A stretch of DNA of 64,000 nucleotides from Luteimonas cucumeris (GTDB lineage: Bacteria; Pseudomonadota; Gammaproteobacteria; Xanthomonadales; Xanthomonadaceae): positions 1-64,000 of the forward strand of contig NZ_VLKN01000001.1 in the NCBI RefSeq assembly GCF_007830035.1, in the 5' to 3' direction. The stretch's first letter is position 1. Every line of letters starts with the position of its first letter. The notes under the pieces were generated by a model. That model searched no databases. It worked only from the letters and a program-made list of their open reading frames with translations, and had not been told where the DNA came from. Below are positions 17,415-25,693 of the stretch, piece after piece. Made by a program: the position numbers and the translations under genes.

Positions 17415-18839
17415 ATGACCCCTCAACCTCCCCGGATCTGGGTCGTAGACGACGACCGCGCCGTGCGCTTCGTGCTGGCCACCGCGTTGCGCGAGGCCGG
17501 TTACGAAGTGGACGGATTCGATTCGGCGCAGGCCGCGCTCGATGCCTTGCAGATGCGGCCGTTGCCGGACCTGCTGTTCACCGACGTGCGCATGCCCGGC
17601 GACGATGGCCTGGTGCTGCTCGACAAACTGAAAGCCGCGCACCCGCGCCTGCCGGTGATCGTGATGTCGGCCTATACCGACATCGCCAGCACGGCCGGTG
17701 CCTTTCGCGGCGGCGCGCAGGAGTTCCTCTCCAAACCATTTGACCTGGATGAAGCGGTCGCCTTGGCCGAACGCGTGCTGCCGCAGGCCGCCAGCCACGA
17801 CGCACCCGTCGCGCCGACGCCGGCAGCAGCGGATGCGATGCTGCCGGAAGCGTTGATCGGCGACACGCCCGCAATGCGCGCGCTGTTCCGCAGCATCGGC
17901 CGCCTCGCACAGGCGCCGGTGTCGGTGCTGATCACCGGCGAGACCGGTACCGGCAAGGAATTGGTCGCGCGCGCGCTGCACCGCGAGTCGCCACGCGCGC
18001 GCAAACCGTTCGTCGCGCTCAACACCGCGGCGATTCCCGCCGAACTGCTGGAGAGCGAACTGTTCGGCCACGAAGCCGGCGCGTTCACCGGTGCGCACAA
18101 GCGCCATGTCGGCCGCTTCGAACAGGCCGACGGTGGCACCCTGTTCCTCGACGAGATCGGCGACATGCCGTTGTCGCTGCAGACGCGCTTGTTGCGGGTG
18201 CTGGCCGAAGGCGAGTTCTTCCGCGTCGGCGGTCGCGAACTGATCCGCGTCGACGTGCGCCTGATCGCGGCCACGCACCAGCCGCTGGAAGCGCTGGTCG
18301 CCGACGGCCGCTTCCGCGCCGACCTGCTGCATCGGCTGGACGTGGTGCGCCTGCAGCTGCCGCCGTTGCGCGAGCGCCGCGAGGATGTGCCGAAGCTGGC
18401 CGAGCGTTTCCTGTTGTCGGCCGCGCGCAAGCTCGGCGCGCCGGCCAAGCGTTTCGCCAGGCCGGCGCTGGAACGGCTGCAGGCCCACGACTGGCCGGGT
18501 AACGTGCGCGAACTGGAGAACCTGTGCTGGCGCCTGGCGGCGCTGGCGCCAGGCGAGACGATCACGCGCGCCGACCTGGACGACGCGATCGCCGTATCGA
18601 CGCCCGTGCCGGCCACCGATGCCGACGACTGGGAATCCGCGCTTGCGCACTGGGCCAGCGCGCAGCTGGCGCAGGGCAACGAAGGCATCCACGCGCAGGC
18701 GCGCGAGCGTTTCGACCGTGCATTGCTGGAAGCCGCGCTTGCGCATACCGGCGGCCGCCGCAGCGAGGCCGCCACGCGGCTCGGACTCGGCCGCAACACG
18801 CTCACGCGCAAGCTCGGTCCGGGACGCAAGCGGCGTTGA
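17415..18839 (+). CDS. glnG: Nitrogen regulation response regulator NtrC (GlnG)
   Basis: 474-aa sigma-54 activator. Receiver domain 1-120 with 'VVDDDRAVRFVL' and phospho-acceptor Asp57 in 'LLFTDVRMPG'; AAA+ domain about 140-380 with Walker A 'GETGTGKE', the sigma-54 contact loop GAFTGA ('HEAGAFTGAHKR'), and Walker B 'GGTLFLDEIGDM'; C-terminal Fis-type helix-turn-helix about 430-470. When phosphorylated by NtrB it drives sigma-54 promoters such as the one before glnA and should bind the three palindromes listed here. It has no obvious NtrC site of its own upstream, so after the repeat insertion its promoter is unclear. Confidence 0.97.
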   Translation: MTPQPPRIWVVDDDRAVRFVLATALREAGYEVDGFDSAQAALDALQMRPLPDLLFTDVRMPGDDGLVLLDKLKAAHPRLPVIVMSAYTDIASTAGAFRGGAQEFLSKPFDLDEAVALAERVLPQAASHDAPVAPTPAAADAMLPEALIGDTPAMRALFRSIGRLAQAPVSVLITGETGTGKELVARALHRESPRARKPFVALNTAAIPAELLESELFGHEAGAFTGAHKRHVGRFEQADGGTLFLDEIGDMPLSLQTRLLRVLAEGEFFRVGGRELIRVDVRLIAATHQPLEALVADGRFRADLLHRLDVVRLQLPPLRERREDVPKLAERFLLSAARKLGAPAKRFARPALERLQAHDWPGNVRELENLCWRLAALAPGETITRADLDDAIAVSTPVPATDADDWESALAHWASAQLAQGNEGIHAQARERFDRALLEAALAHTGGRRSEAATRLGLGRNTLTRKLGPGRKRR

Positions 18840-18984
18840 AACGGCTGGCTTCATCGTTCATGCACTCCGGCTTCACTAACGTGTTCGCCGTCATCGCCCG
18901 GCGGTCTGTTTGATGCGGCCGCCCACATCCGCCACCGGTTTCGAAAGTACTCGCAGCCAACCGCGCACACATCGGAATCCCCGC

Positions 18985-19512
18985 ATGCGTTTCGTACTGT
19001 CCGTCATCGTCCTGTCCACCGGCCTGGTGGCGTGCAGCAGCGCGCCGCCCACGCGCGAGGCGGCGCCATCACCGTCGCTGGCGACCCGCGGCACCGCGAA
19101 GCAGGCGGTGGCCAACCTGGCATCGGCCTCGGCCAGCCTGGTCAGCGGACGGATGATGCTGGCGTCGACCGGCAACGGCGTGCGCATCACCGGCGAGGTC
19201 GGCGGGTTGAATCCCTACGGCGCGCATGCGCTGCAGCTGCACGAACGCGGCGACTGCAGCGCGGTGGACGCGAGCAGCGCCGGTGTCTATTTCGATCCGG
19301 TGCGCGGCAGCGGCGCGGCGGCCGGCAACAACCGCGACCGCATCGTCGCCGATGGCGAAGGCGTGGCGCATGTCGACCAACTGGTGCCCGGTGCGGTACT
19401 CGGCGGCGGCGCGCGCAACGACATCGCCGGACGCGCGCTGGTGGTGCTCGGCGCGACCCGCGGCGCCAGCAGCGCGCGCGTGGCCTGCGGCGTGATCACG
19501 GTGAAGCCGTGA
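18985..19512 (+). CDS. Degenerate SodC-like lipoprotein lacking metal ligands
   Basis: 175 aa; lipoprotein signal MRFVLSVIVLSTGLVAC. The Cu/Zn-SOD fold is recognisable ('GEVGGLNPYGAHALQLHERGDCSAVDASSAGVYFDP', C-terminal 'ARVACGVITVKP') but compared with the next gene only one of the four Cu His remains ('LQLHERGDC'), the bridging and Zn His are replaced ('GVYFDP', 'GSGAAAGNNRD'), and the segment with the last Cu His is missing. The disulfide cysteines are kept. A working dismutase is therefore unlikely. It arose by tandem duplication with the gene 77 nt downstream. Confidence 0.85.
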   Translation: MRFVLSVIVLSTGLVACSSAPPTREAAPSPSLATRGTAKQAVANLASASASLVSGRMMLASTGNGVRITGEVGGLNPYGAHALQLHERGDCSAVDASSAGVYFDPVRGSGAAAGNNRDRIVADGEGVAHVDQLVPGAVLGGGARNDIAGRALVVLGATRGASSARVACGVITVKP

Positions 19513-19589
19513 GGCGCAGGCGCTGATCCGTCAGGTTGCGGCAGCGGCCGTGGCCAGATTTTTTTTCCATGTTCGAGAGGAGGTGTCCG

Positions 19590-20201
19590 ATGCGTACTAC
19601 CCATACCCTGTTGTTGCTGTCCACCGCGCTGATGCTCGGTGCCTGCCAGAAGCCGGAACCGGCGACCCCGGCGACGGAGGCCACCACCGCAACGCCCGAA
19701 GCAGCACCGGCGCCGGCTGAAACCGCGGCGAGCACACCCACCGTGGCAGCGAGCGCGACAGCCACGCTCAAGCCCACCCAGGGCAACCAGACGGCGGGCG
19801 AAGTGACATTCACCGTGGTGGACGGCGGCATCGAGATCAGCGGCACGATCAGCGGCCTGAAGCTCGGCAGCCAGCACGGTTTCCACGTGCATGAAAAAGG
19901 CGATTGCAGCGCCGCGGACGCGAGCAGTGCTGGCGGTCATTTCAATCCCGCCTCCAGCCAGCATGGCCAGGTCGGGCACGGCGCCCATCACGCCGGCGAC
20001 AGCAACAACATCGCCGCCGACGACCAGGGCGTCGCCACCGTCGCGACGCGACTGGAAGGCGCGACGATCGGCGACGGCGCGTCGACCGATGTCGTCGGCA
20101 AGGGCGTGATCGTGCATGCCGATCCGGACGACTACGTGACCCAGCCCACCGGCAACGCCGGCGCGCGCCTGGCCTGCGGCGTCATCGCGTTGTCGCAATA
20201 A
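19590..20201 (+). CDS. sodC: Cu/Zn superoxide dismutase, lipoprotein form
   Basis: 203 aa; GAGGAGG lies 7 nt before the ATG. Lipobox LGAC after MRTTHTLLLLSTALML, an Ala/Thr/Pro linker, then a SodC domain (about 60-203). All ligands are visible: 'HGFHVHEKGDC' (two Cu His), 'GGHFNP' (bridging His), 'SSQHGQVGHGAHHAGD' (Zn His and Asp), 'VIVHADPDDY' (last Cu His), and 'ACGVI' for the disulfide. It converts periplasmic superoxide to H2O2 and O2. The Gln between the duplicated genes and the identical 'GDCSA.DASSAG' stretch show that the pair share a recent ancestor. Confidence 0.93.
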   Translation: MRTTHTLLLLSTALMLGACQKPEPATPATEATTATPEAAPAPAETAASTPTVAASATATLKPTQGNQTAGEVTFTVVDGGIEISGTISGLKLGSQHGFHVHEKGDCSAADASSAGGHFNPASSQHGQVGHGAHHAGDSNNIAADDQGVATVATRLEGATIGDGASTDVVGKGVIVHADPDDYVTQPTGNAGARLACGVIALSQ

Positions 20202-20212
20202 CGCGCACAAAC

Positions 20213-20713
20213 GTGGAGACCCGCTATCGCATCCGTGCCGCGCAGGCGAACGACCTGGCGTGGCTGGCCGAATGCGCCATCGCGATGGCGTGGGAAACCG
20301 AACGCAAGCGACTCGATGCCGGCACGGTGCGCGCCGGTATCGAGGCCGGGCTGGCGGACGCCGCCAAGGCGCGCTATTTCGTGGCGATGCGCGATGCCGC
20401 CGCTGCCGGCGCCGAAGTCATCGGCGTGCCGGTCGGCACGCTGATGCTGACCACGGAATGGAGCGACTGGCGCAACGGCGACTGGTGGTGGATACAGAGC
20501 GTGTACGTGCTGCCGGCGCATCGTCGCCAGGGCGTGTACGCGGCGCTGTACCGGCATGTCGCGCAGTTGGCGCGCGACTGTGTCGGGGTGATCGGATTGC
20601 GCCTGTACGTCGAGAAGGACAACGTCGTCGCGCAGCGCACGTATGCCGCGCTGGGCATGGAGGACGCCCGCTACCTGCTGTATCAGGACTGGTTCAAGCC
20701 ACCGGCGGCATAG
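20213..20713 (+). CDS. GNAT family N-acetyltransferase
   Basis: 166 aa if the GTG at 20213 is used, 11 nt after sodC. The GNAT core is visible: N-terminal 'YRIRAAQANDLAWLAECAIAMAWET', then 'IQSVYVLPAHRRQGVYAALYRHV' with the acetyl-CoA loop R-R-Q-G-V-Y, and 'IGLRLYVEKDNVVAQRTYAALGME', a typical motif B. The substrate cannot be told. Position suggests cotranscription with sodC, but no functional link follows from that. Confidence 0.85.
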   Translation: METRYRIRAAQANDLAWLAECAIAMAWETERKRLDAGTVRAGIEAGLADAAKARYFVAMRDAAAAGAEVIGVPVGTLMLTTEWSDWRNGDWWWIQSVYVLPAHRRQGVYAALYRHVAQLARDCVGVIGLRLYVEKDNVVAQRTYAALGMEDARYLLYQDWFKPPAA

Positions 20714-20760
20714 GCGTCGCTGGGTAGCTGTCGCTACGGCGACGGTTGCGAGTTCTGTTG

Positions 20761-20834
20761 CTGTCATCCCGAGCGCAGCGAGGGACCTGTTTCTCGCGCT
20801 GGCAGCAGGTCCCTCGCTGCGCTCGGGATGACAG
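20761..20834. repeat. REP-like element with perfect 29-bp inverted repeat
   Basis: The arm 20761-20789, starting CTGTCATCCCGAGCGCAGCG, is exactly complementary to 20806-20834, with a 16-nt loop. Diverged relatives lie at 54191-54260 and 58591-58670. It sits between convergent genes, where it could also act as a bidirectional terminator. Confidence 0.85.
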
Positions 20835-20871
20835 GCAAAAGGGCGGGCCGATTGCGGTCCATGCAAGCCGC

Positions 20872-21756
20872 CTACAACTCCTCGGCCGCCTTGCCGTTGC
20901 AATGCACGAACGTCACCGGCACGCCGTGCGCCTGCAGCACCGCGGCGATCTGTCGCTGGCGCGCCTCGAAATGCGCGAAGCGCCGCATCAGTGCATTGGT
21001 GTCGACGGCAGCATCGGCCAGGTAGCGCTGGCGCCAGGTATCGGGCGAAAACAGGGCGATGTTCACCTCGCCGCGCACATAGCGCAGCAGCGGCTCCGGC
21101 GGTGCGTCCAGCCAGGCTTCGCGCTGCGGCGCCAGCAGTGCGGTTTCGATCAGCGGCCACAACGCTTCCAGTCCCTGGTTGCGATATTGCAGCGCGGTCA
21201 TCGCCGCCAGGTCGTGCACGGTCAGGTAACGCGCGTGCTCGATGCGGCTGCCGAAGCCTTCCTGCGCGCACAGCGCGGCATCGGCCTGGGCCATGCCGCG
21301 ATCGAGCAGGATCTCCTCGAACTCGGCGGCGACCGCCTGCGCCAGCGCGGCGTCGCCGACCAGCAGGAACGGCAGCACGCGCAGGCTGCCGCCGTGCAGG
21401 TCGGGATCGGCGTGGAAAGGCAGCGGCACCTGGCCGCTGGCATCGGCGCCGAACGCGATCAGGCGCGGACCGTCGTTGCGCTGCGGCGCGCGCTGGCGCA
21501 GTTCGTCCAGGCGCCGATGCAGCACCCAGCCAGGGCGCAGAACTTCGGCCGGATCGAAATGGGCGGCGGCGAAGGCCAGTTCGAGCCCGCGCACGTCCGG
21601 CACCAGCGCAGCGAGGTCGCGACCGAGCAGGCCGGCGAGGCGACCGGCGTCGGCCTGCGACAACGCCGGCTGCGCCGGTTGCACGCCGGGCATGAACTCC
21701 AGGGCGAGCACGCCGAAGACATCGGTGGCGTCGCTGGCAGCGGTTGTGACGATCAT
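20872..21756 (-). CDS. Hypothetical protein, unrecognised family
   Basis: 294-aa soluble protein with no signal peptide, membrane helix or motif I recognise. It is rich in Ala and Leu and largely helical by eye, with conserved-looking stretches 'FGADASGQVPLPFHADPDLHGGSLRVLPFLLVGD', 'EEILLDRGMAQADAALCAQEGFG', 'YLTVHDLAAMTALQYRNQGLEALWPLIE' and 'VPVTFVHCNGKAAEEL'. Codon use fits the host, so it is probably a native gene. It is divergent from the thiolase gene (96 nt apart) and may share a control region with it. Confidence 0.7.
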   Translation of the reverse strand: MIVTTAASDATDVFGVLALEFMPGVQPAQPALSQADAGRLAGLLGRDLAALVPDVRGLELAFAAAHFDPAEVLRPGWVLHRRLDELRQRAPQRNDGPRLIAFGADASGQVPLPFHADPDLHGGSLRVLPFLLVGDAALAQAVAAEFEEILLDRGMAQADAALCAQEGFGSRIEHARYLTVHDLAAMTALQYRNQGLEALWPLIETALLAPQREAWLDAPPEPLLRYVRGEVNIALFSPDTWRQRYLADAAVDTNALMRRFAHFEARQRQIAAVLQAHGVPVTFVHCNGKAAEEL

Positions 21757-21852
21757 CGAAGGAATCGTGATTGGCCGTGCACAGGCGCGGCGTTAGACTT
21801 GTTCGCATTATGACCCGCCAGCGTCGGCGGGTCGCGCCAGCGAGGTCATCCG

Positions 21853-23130
21853 ATGTTGCAAGGCCGCCCCGTCGCCGTGCTCGGCGGCGTCCGCATTCCC
21901 TTCTGTCGCCAGAACACGGCCTATGCCGACGTCGGCAACCTCGGCATGTCGGTGCGCACGCTCGGCGCGCTGGTCGAGAAATTCGGCCTGCACGGGCAGC
22001 AACTCGGCGAAGTGGCGATGGGGGCGGTGATCAAGCACTCCAGCGACTGGAACCTCGGCCGCGAAGCGGCGCTGTCGTCGGGGCTGTCGCCGCTGACGCC
22101 GGGCATCACCCTGCAGCGCGCCTGCGGCACTTCGCTGGACAGCATCATCACCATCGGCAACAAGATCGCGACCGGGCAGATCGAGGTCGGCGTCGGCGGC
22201 GGCAGCGACACCACCTCCGACGTGCCGATCGTGTATGGACAGAAACTGCGCCGGCGCCTGCTGGCGGCCGCGGCGGCGAAGACGCTGAAGGACAAGCTCG
22301 CGCAGTTCAAGGGTTTCCACTTCCGCGAACTCAAGCCCGACTTCCCCGGCGTGGCCGAGCCGCGCACCGGCAAGTCGATGGGCGAGCACTGCGAGGACAT
22401 GGCCAAGCAGTGGAACATTTCCCGCGATTCGCAGGACGAGTGGGCGCTGTCCTCGCACCAGAAGATGGCCGCCGCCTACGAGCGCGGTTTCTTCGACGAC
22501 CTGGTGGTCAGCTTCCGCGGCGTCGCGCGCGACAACAACCTGCGCGCCGACAGCACGCTGGAGAAACTGGCGTCGTTGAAGCCGGCGTTCGACAAGACTT
22601 CCGGACGCGGCACCCTGACCGCCGGCAACTCGACGCCGCTCACCGACGGCGCCGCGGCGTGCCTGCTGTCGACCGACGAATGGGCGCAGGCGCATGACCA
22701 TGAAGTGCTGTGCCACATCCGCGACGCACAGGTGGCCGCGGTCGATTTCGTGCACGGCGAAGGCCTGCTGATGGCACCGACCGTGGCCGTGCCGGAAATG
22801 CTCAGGCGCAACGGCCTGACCCTGCAGGATTTCGATTTCTACGAAATCCACGAAGCCTTCGCCGCGCAGGTGCTGTGCACGCTGCGCGCCTGGGAGAGCG
22901 AGGAATACTGCAAAACCCGCCTCGGCCTGGACGCACCGCTGGGCCGCATCGATCCGGCCAGGATCAATCCCAACGGCTCATCGCTGGCCGCAGGCCACCC
23001 GTTCGCTGCAACCGGCGCCCGCATCGTCGCCACCGCCGCCAAGGAACTGAAGCAACGTGGCGGCGGCCGCTGCCTCGTGTCGATCTGCACCGCCGGCGGC
23101 ATGGGTGTGGTCGCGATCCTCGAGCGTTGA
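21853..23130 (+). CDS. Acetyl-CoA acyltransferase, FadI-like thiolase
   Basis: 425-aa thiolase. The acylated Cys lies in 'LQRACGTSLDS' (about residue 95), the family His in 'EIHEAFAAQVL', the 'NPNGSSLAAGHPFAATGARI' loop carries the second His, and the base Cys is in 'SICTAGGMGVV'. Length and the 'KSMGEHCEDMAKQWNISRDSQDEWALSSHQK' insertion fit the FadI branch, which cleaves 3-ketoacyl-CoA in beta-oxidation. No fadJ-like partner is in the window, so the exact substrate range is open. Cytoplasmic. Confidence 0.88.
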   Translation: MLQGRPVAVLGGVRIPFCRQNTAYADVGNLGMSVRTLGALVEKFGLHGQQLGEVAMGAVIKHSSDWNLGREAALSSGLSPLTPGITLQRACGTSLDSIITIGNKIATGQIEVGVGGGSDTTSDVPIVYGQKLRRRLLAAAAAKTLKDKLAQFKGFHFRELKPDFPGVAEPRTGKSMGEHCEDMAKQWNISRDSQDEWALSSHQKMAAAYERGFFDDLVVSFRGVARDNNLRADSTLEKLASLKPAFDKTSGRGTLTAGNSTPLTDGAAACLLSTDEWAQAHDHEVLCHIRDAQVAAVDFVHGEGLLMAPTVAVPEMLRRNGLTLQDFDFYEIHEAFAAQVLCTLRAWESEEYCKTRLGLDAPLGRIDPARINPNGSSLAAGHPFAATGARIVATAAKELKQRGGGRCLVSICTAGGMGVVAILER

Positions 23131-23142
23131 CGTGGTGACGTA

Positions 23143-23162
23143 GGGCGGGCCCAGGCCCGCCC
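23143..23162. other. GC hairpin after thiolase gene
   Basis: GGGCGGGCC pairs with GGCCCGCCC around a 2-nt loop, 13 nt after the stop codon. There is no T run; it may be a terminator or a short dispersed palindrome. A second small palindrome GTTGGC/GCCAAC lies near 23204-23219. Confidence 0.45.
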
Positions 23163-23274
23163 ATTGCGATGCGAGACGGCGACCGTAGGCACGGTTTCGT
23201 ACGTTGGCTGACGCCAACATTTCCGGGGTTGTGGTCGTGGGCTATCGCCTGAATTCAGCCAACCCGCGTCATGA

Positions 23275-23327
23275 GGCCCGATTCCAATGAAGCCACGAAA
23301 GCGAGTTCGTGATGAATGATTTTAGGC
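23275..23327 (-). other. attC-like recombination site 3
   Basis: On the minus strand the site opens with GCCTAAA right after the stop of the 23328 gene and closes with ATCGGGC; between them CACGAA and TTCGTG form the inner stem. It is 53 bp. It is the most degenerate of the four attC-like sites, and is called mainly because the other three recur in the same position after each upstream ORF. Confidence 0.5.
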
Positions 23328-23666
23328 CTACATCCCGGGGAGTTGGCCTGTGAACTTGCCATTCGCGTCGTATAGATAAACCGGATTCCCGCCTTTTACC
23401 TTCACACACGAATAGGTCAACGGGTCGTAGGCGATTTGAGAAATAACAGATTGACCTTGCTCGTAAGGAATTACTTGGAAATTGCACCCTGCCCCGCCAT
23501 GGCCACACAGGACCTCAGCCCTTCTAATCGTTTCGGCTAGCACTTGGCGCTGCACCGTAGTGAGCTGGGAAACGGGAGGCATACTCCCGCACTCAGGAAC
23601 TCGATTTTGCTCCGCAGCAGAGCAGGCAGATATGAATATAAAGCCGACTGCCAGAAAATTCTTCAT
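23328..23666 (-). CDS. Cassette-type small lipoprotein
   Basis: 112 aa, MKNFLAVGFIFISACSAAEQNRVPECGSMPP..., with a lipobox ISAC and four Cys in the mature part. No family recognised; 'SCVKVKGGNPVYLYDANGKFTGQLPGM' at the end looks like a small beta unit. The coding sequence is visibly lower in GC than neighbouring genes. The ATG lies 4 nt after attC-like site 2 and the stop abuts attC-like site 3, the normal geometry of an integron gene cassette. Confidence 0.65.
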   Translation of the reverse strand: MKNFLAVGFIFISACSAAEQNRVPECGSMPPVSQLTTVQRQVLAETIRRAEVLCGHGGAGCNFQVIPYEQGQSVISQIAYDPLTYSCVKVKGGNPVYLYDANGKFTGQLPGM

Positions 23667-23670
23667 GTAG

Positions 23671-23731
23671 GCCTAATGCCTAGATCAAAAATCGACCCGC
23701 GAAGCGGTTCGGATTGAATGAAGTGTCAGGC
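23671..23731 (-). other. attC-like recombination site 2
   Basis: Minus strand: GCCTGAC (R''-type box, 23731-23725) directly after the stop codon of the 23733 gene, then the typical CATTCAATCCGA segment, an inner dyad around CCGCTTCGCGG, and ATTAGGC (R'-type box, consensus GTTRRRY with one change) 4 nt before the next ATG. Total 61 bp, in the usual attC size range. Confidence 0.72.
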
Positions 23732-23732
23732 A

Positions 23733-24032
23733 TCACCGACGCGCCCATTTTTCTTCTGGGGCGACGAGAAACCTGACATGCGCAAAAAAGTAGCCCAGAG
23801 TAAATGCCGGCGCCAGCATGCCGAGACCTCTTAGGTCTGACAGATCGCGCGCGATTAAGAAAAGCAGGATCGTCATAACGCCAAAGAACCAGCGCCATGA
23901 CACCTTTCTCAGATCCTCGTAGCAGTCGTATCCGAAGTAGGGGCTAAATAACTTACCTCGACGTCTGCACAAGAGCACCCAGTACACCAAATAACCAACT
24001 GCGACAATCACAAGCGGCGCATAAGCTTTCAT
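23733..24032 (-). CDS. Cassette-type small membrane protein
   Basis: 99 aa starting MKAYAPLVIVAVGYLVYWVLLCRRRG, with three or four predicted membrane helices (about 5-22, 50-62, 70-95). No family recognised. The start at 24032 is chosen because it is the first ATG after attC-like site 1; longer in-frame versions would run back through that site and the preceding gene. Low GC compared with the flanking chromosome. There is no good ribosome site, which is common in cassettes. Confidence 0.6.
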   Translation of the reverse strand: MKAYAPLVIVAVGYLVYWVLLCRRRGKLFSPYFGYDCYEDLRKVSWRWFFGVMTILLFLIARDLSDLRGLGMLAPAFTLGYFFAHVRFLVAPEEKWARR

Positions 24033-24049
24033 ATGATACCCATGCTCAT

Positions 24050-24102
24050 GCCCGATTTGCGCCGTGCCGTGGAGCAGCTTCGGCTTGAATGGATTGTCAG
24101 GG
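24050..24102 (-). other. attC-like recombination site 1
   Basis: Minus strand: CCCTGAC (24102-24096), overlapping the TGA stop of the 24097 gene, then AATCCATTCAAGCCGA, which is close to the widespread attC segment AATTCATTCAAGCCGA, an inner GCCG/CGGC stem and an ATCGGGC end box. 53 bp; the next ATG follows 17 nt later. Confidence 0.68.
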
Positions 24103-24741
24103 GGCGTTTGGACATTCTTGTGGCGTAAGGAGCACGCCAGCAGGCCAATCAATTGACGCATGCCCATTCTCACTGGATATCTCCAGCGCCCAACAGTAGA
24201 AAGGGGGCAACCCGATTTCCTTGCGACGCGCATCCAGTTTGCTGGGTGTGACGATGTCGTAGAACCGGATGGTGCTGTCAGGCAGGGTAAAGAATTGCAT
24301 GCCGTACACTTGTGGCTGGTTGGTAAGCCTACGGTTCCGGTCAACCAGGACAGCCAGATCCCATGGCTCCGCCTTCTTGCCGAGAACGGCATACTTCAAT
24401 TGCTGAGTGGCTAGCACCTGATACTGCGGGTCCATGTCGGCATGCTGTGTAAGCAGCCATGCGGCCTTTGCAGCTTGCTCTCCGACTGCCGATTTCCTGG
24501 GCCAACCGCACTTCTCAAGCACGGCACGCATATATGTCGTGTTCTCTGCGTCAATGCGAAGAGTCTCATTCAATGCCTCTTCTGATTGAGAAGAAACAGC
24601 AAGAGTTTTTCTCGCGGTTTGATCGGCTTCCTTGCGTTGCAAAAGCTCGCGTTGCAACGAACTGGGTGTGCAGTCTTGAGCGATCGCACCAATCGGCCAC
24701 AGCATTACAATTGCGAAGGCGAATCGAAACATCGCATGCAT
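24097..24741 (-). CDS. Cassette-type DUF6624-like exported protein
   Basis: 214 aa from the ATG at 24741. Signal peptide MHAMFRFAFAIVMLWPIGAIAQ. The body resembles DUF6624 proteins: 'ENTTYMRAVLEKCGWPRKSAVGEQAAKAAWLLTQHADMDPQYQ' and 'LVDRNRRLTNQPQVYGMQFF...PLEDP-type end', with the conserved W-P, Q-H-x-D and G-M-Q-F elements. Function unknown. The start lies 7 nt after attC-like site 0 and the stop is inside attC-like site 1. Composition is lower in GC than the host core, which suggests acquisition. Confidence 0.68.
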   Translation of the reverse strand: MHAMFRFAFAIVMLWPIGAIAQDCTPSSLQRELLQRKEADQTARKTLAVSSQSEEALNETLRIDAENTTYMRAVLEKCGWPRKSAVGEQAAKAAWLLTQHADMDPQYQVLATQQLKYAVLGKKAEPWDLAVLVDRNRRLTNQPQVYGMQFFTLPDSTIRFYDIVTPSKLDARRKEIGLPPFYCWALEISSENGHASIDWPAGVLLTPQECPNAP

Positions 24742-24748
24742 CCCTGAT

Positions 24749-24803
24749 GCCTGATCAGTCGCCCGGCTCACGAGGCGGGTCCGACGTGAATGAATTGTTG
24801 GCC
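24749..24803 (-). other. attC-like recombination site 0
   Basis: Minus strand: GGCCAAC followed by AATTCATTCA, the near-universal attC segment, an inner dyad GTCG-GA-CCCG / CGGG-CGAC with a 2-nt unpaired bulge as in true attC sites, and an ATCAGGC end box. 55 bp. The 3' end of the broken protease gene runs into it. This is the best of the four sites. Confidence 0.72.
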
Positions 24804-25622
24804 CACCTGCGGCTCCCCACGCATTACGCCTTCAATCCATTCGACGTAATGGCTGAGCCGGACATTGCAGGTGATTTGACCATAGCGCCCGGGCCGGGCA
24901 GTCCTGACATCGCCTTGGACGACTTTCCAGGAGGCCAGCCCGGCCAACGACCATTGGTCTTCGTCCCGGATGAGCACGGGACCGCCGCTGTCCCCGTTTC
25001 CCAGTACGCCTTCAAGGGGCAGGCCGATGGTGGCTCGTCGAACACATAGCAAGACCAGCGGTCATGGGCACTGGTGATTTTATTGAACGCGCGGCGTAGC
25101 TCCGTCCGATTGGGGCCTTTGGGGTCGTGCCCGGTGGCTCCCGTAGCCGTCGCGCCTTTCCCCACGATCTTGACGATCTGGCCTGGCTCGTCGCTGTCGC
25201 TGTAGATCGCGACAGGAGGTGACATCCGCCACGGGCTGGGTCAATTTGACCAGCGCGATGTCGTCGGATGAGGCAAGAAACACCACGATCAACATCGCCT
25301 CTCCGCTGGCCATCGCCGGATCGATCAGCTCTTGTGGCAGCGTCTTGTACCCGGAGTGCACGACGACGCGCTCGACGTCCCTGGCTGCTCCATTGATAAC
25401 TACCTGCTTGAGTTCTGAATGCGCCGGGATCGTATGGGCGGCAGTGATGACCCACTGGGGAGCGATCAATACGCCGTGCCCCTCACCGGGCATGTCGACG
25501 AGAGCGGAGAACTCAGAAGCCGGAATCCGATACTTCGAGTCATCAACGTCATGTCGAATGACGATGGCGCTGGCGGTTGATGACATTGCGAGAAGGAATA
25601 TGAGCAATGAAGATCGGGTCAC
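24768..25622 (-). pseudogene. Trypsin-like serine protease, broken by two frameshifts
   Basis: In three frames the minus strand encodes one S1-family protease: signal peptide from the GTG at 25622 (TRSSLLIFLLAMSSTASA), catalytic His in 'WVITAAHTIP', Asp in 'SSDDIALVKLTQPVADVT', then a shift near 25220 into 'PVAIYSDSDEPGQIVKIVGKG', and a second shift near 25030 into 'LPLEGVLGNGDSGGPVLI' with the catalytic Ser. All three triad residues survive but in separate frames. Intact it would be about 280 aa and exported. It could be real decay or two sequencing errors. The 3' end lies in attC-like site 0, so it is probably the first cassette of the array. Confidence 0.8.
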
Positions 25623-25693
25623 GTGCGATGCCTTGAGGGGGCTGACGCCGACCCTAGAAGTCGGTTGGCTTGCAGAAAGGGGTCGAGTGAGGG

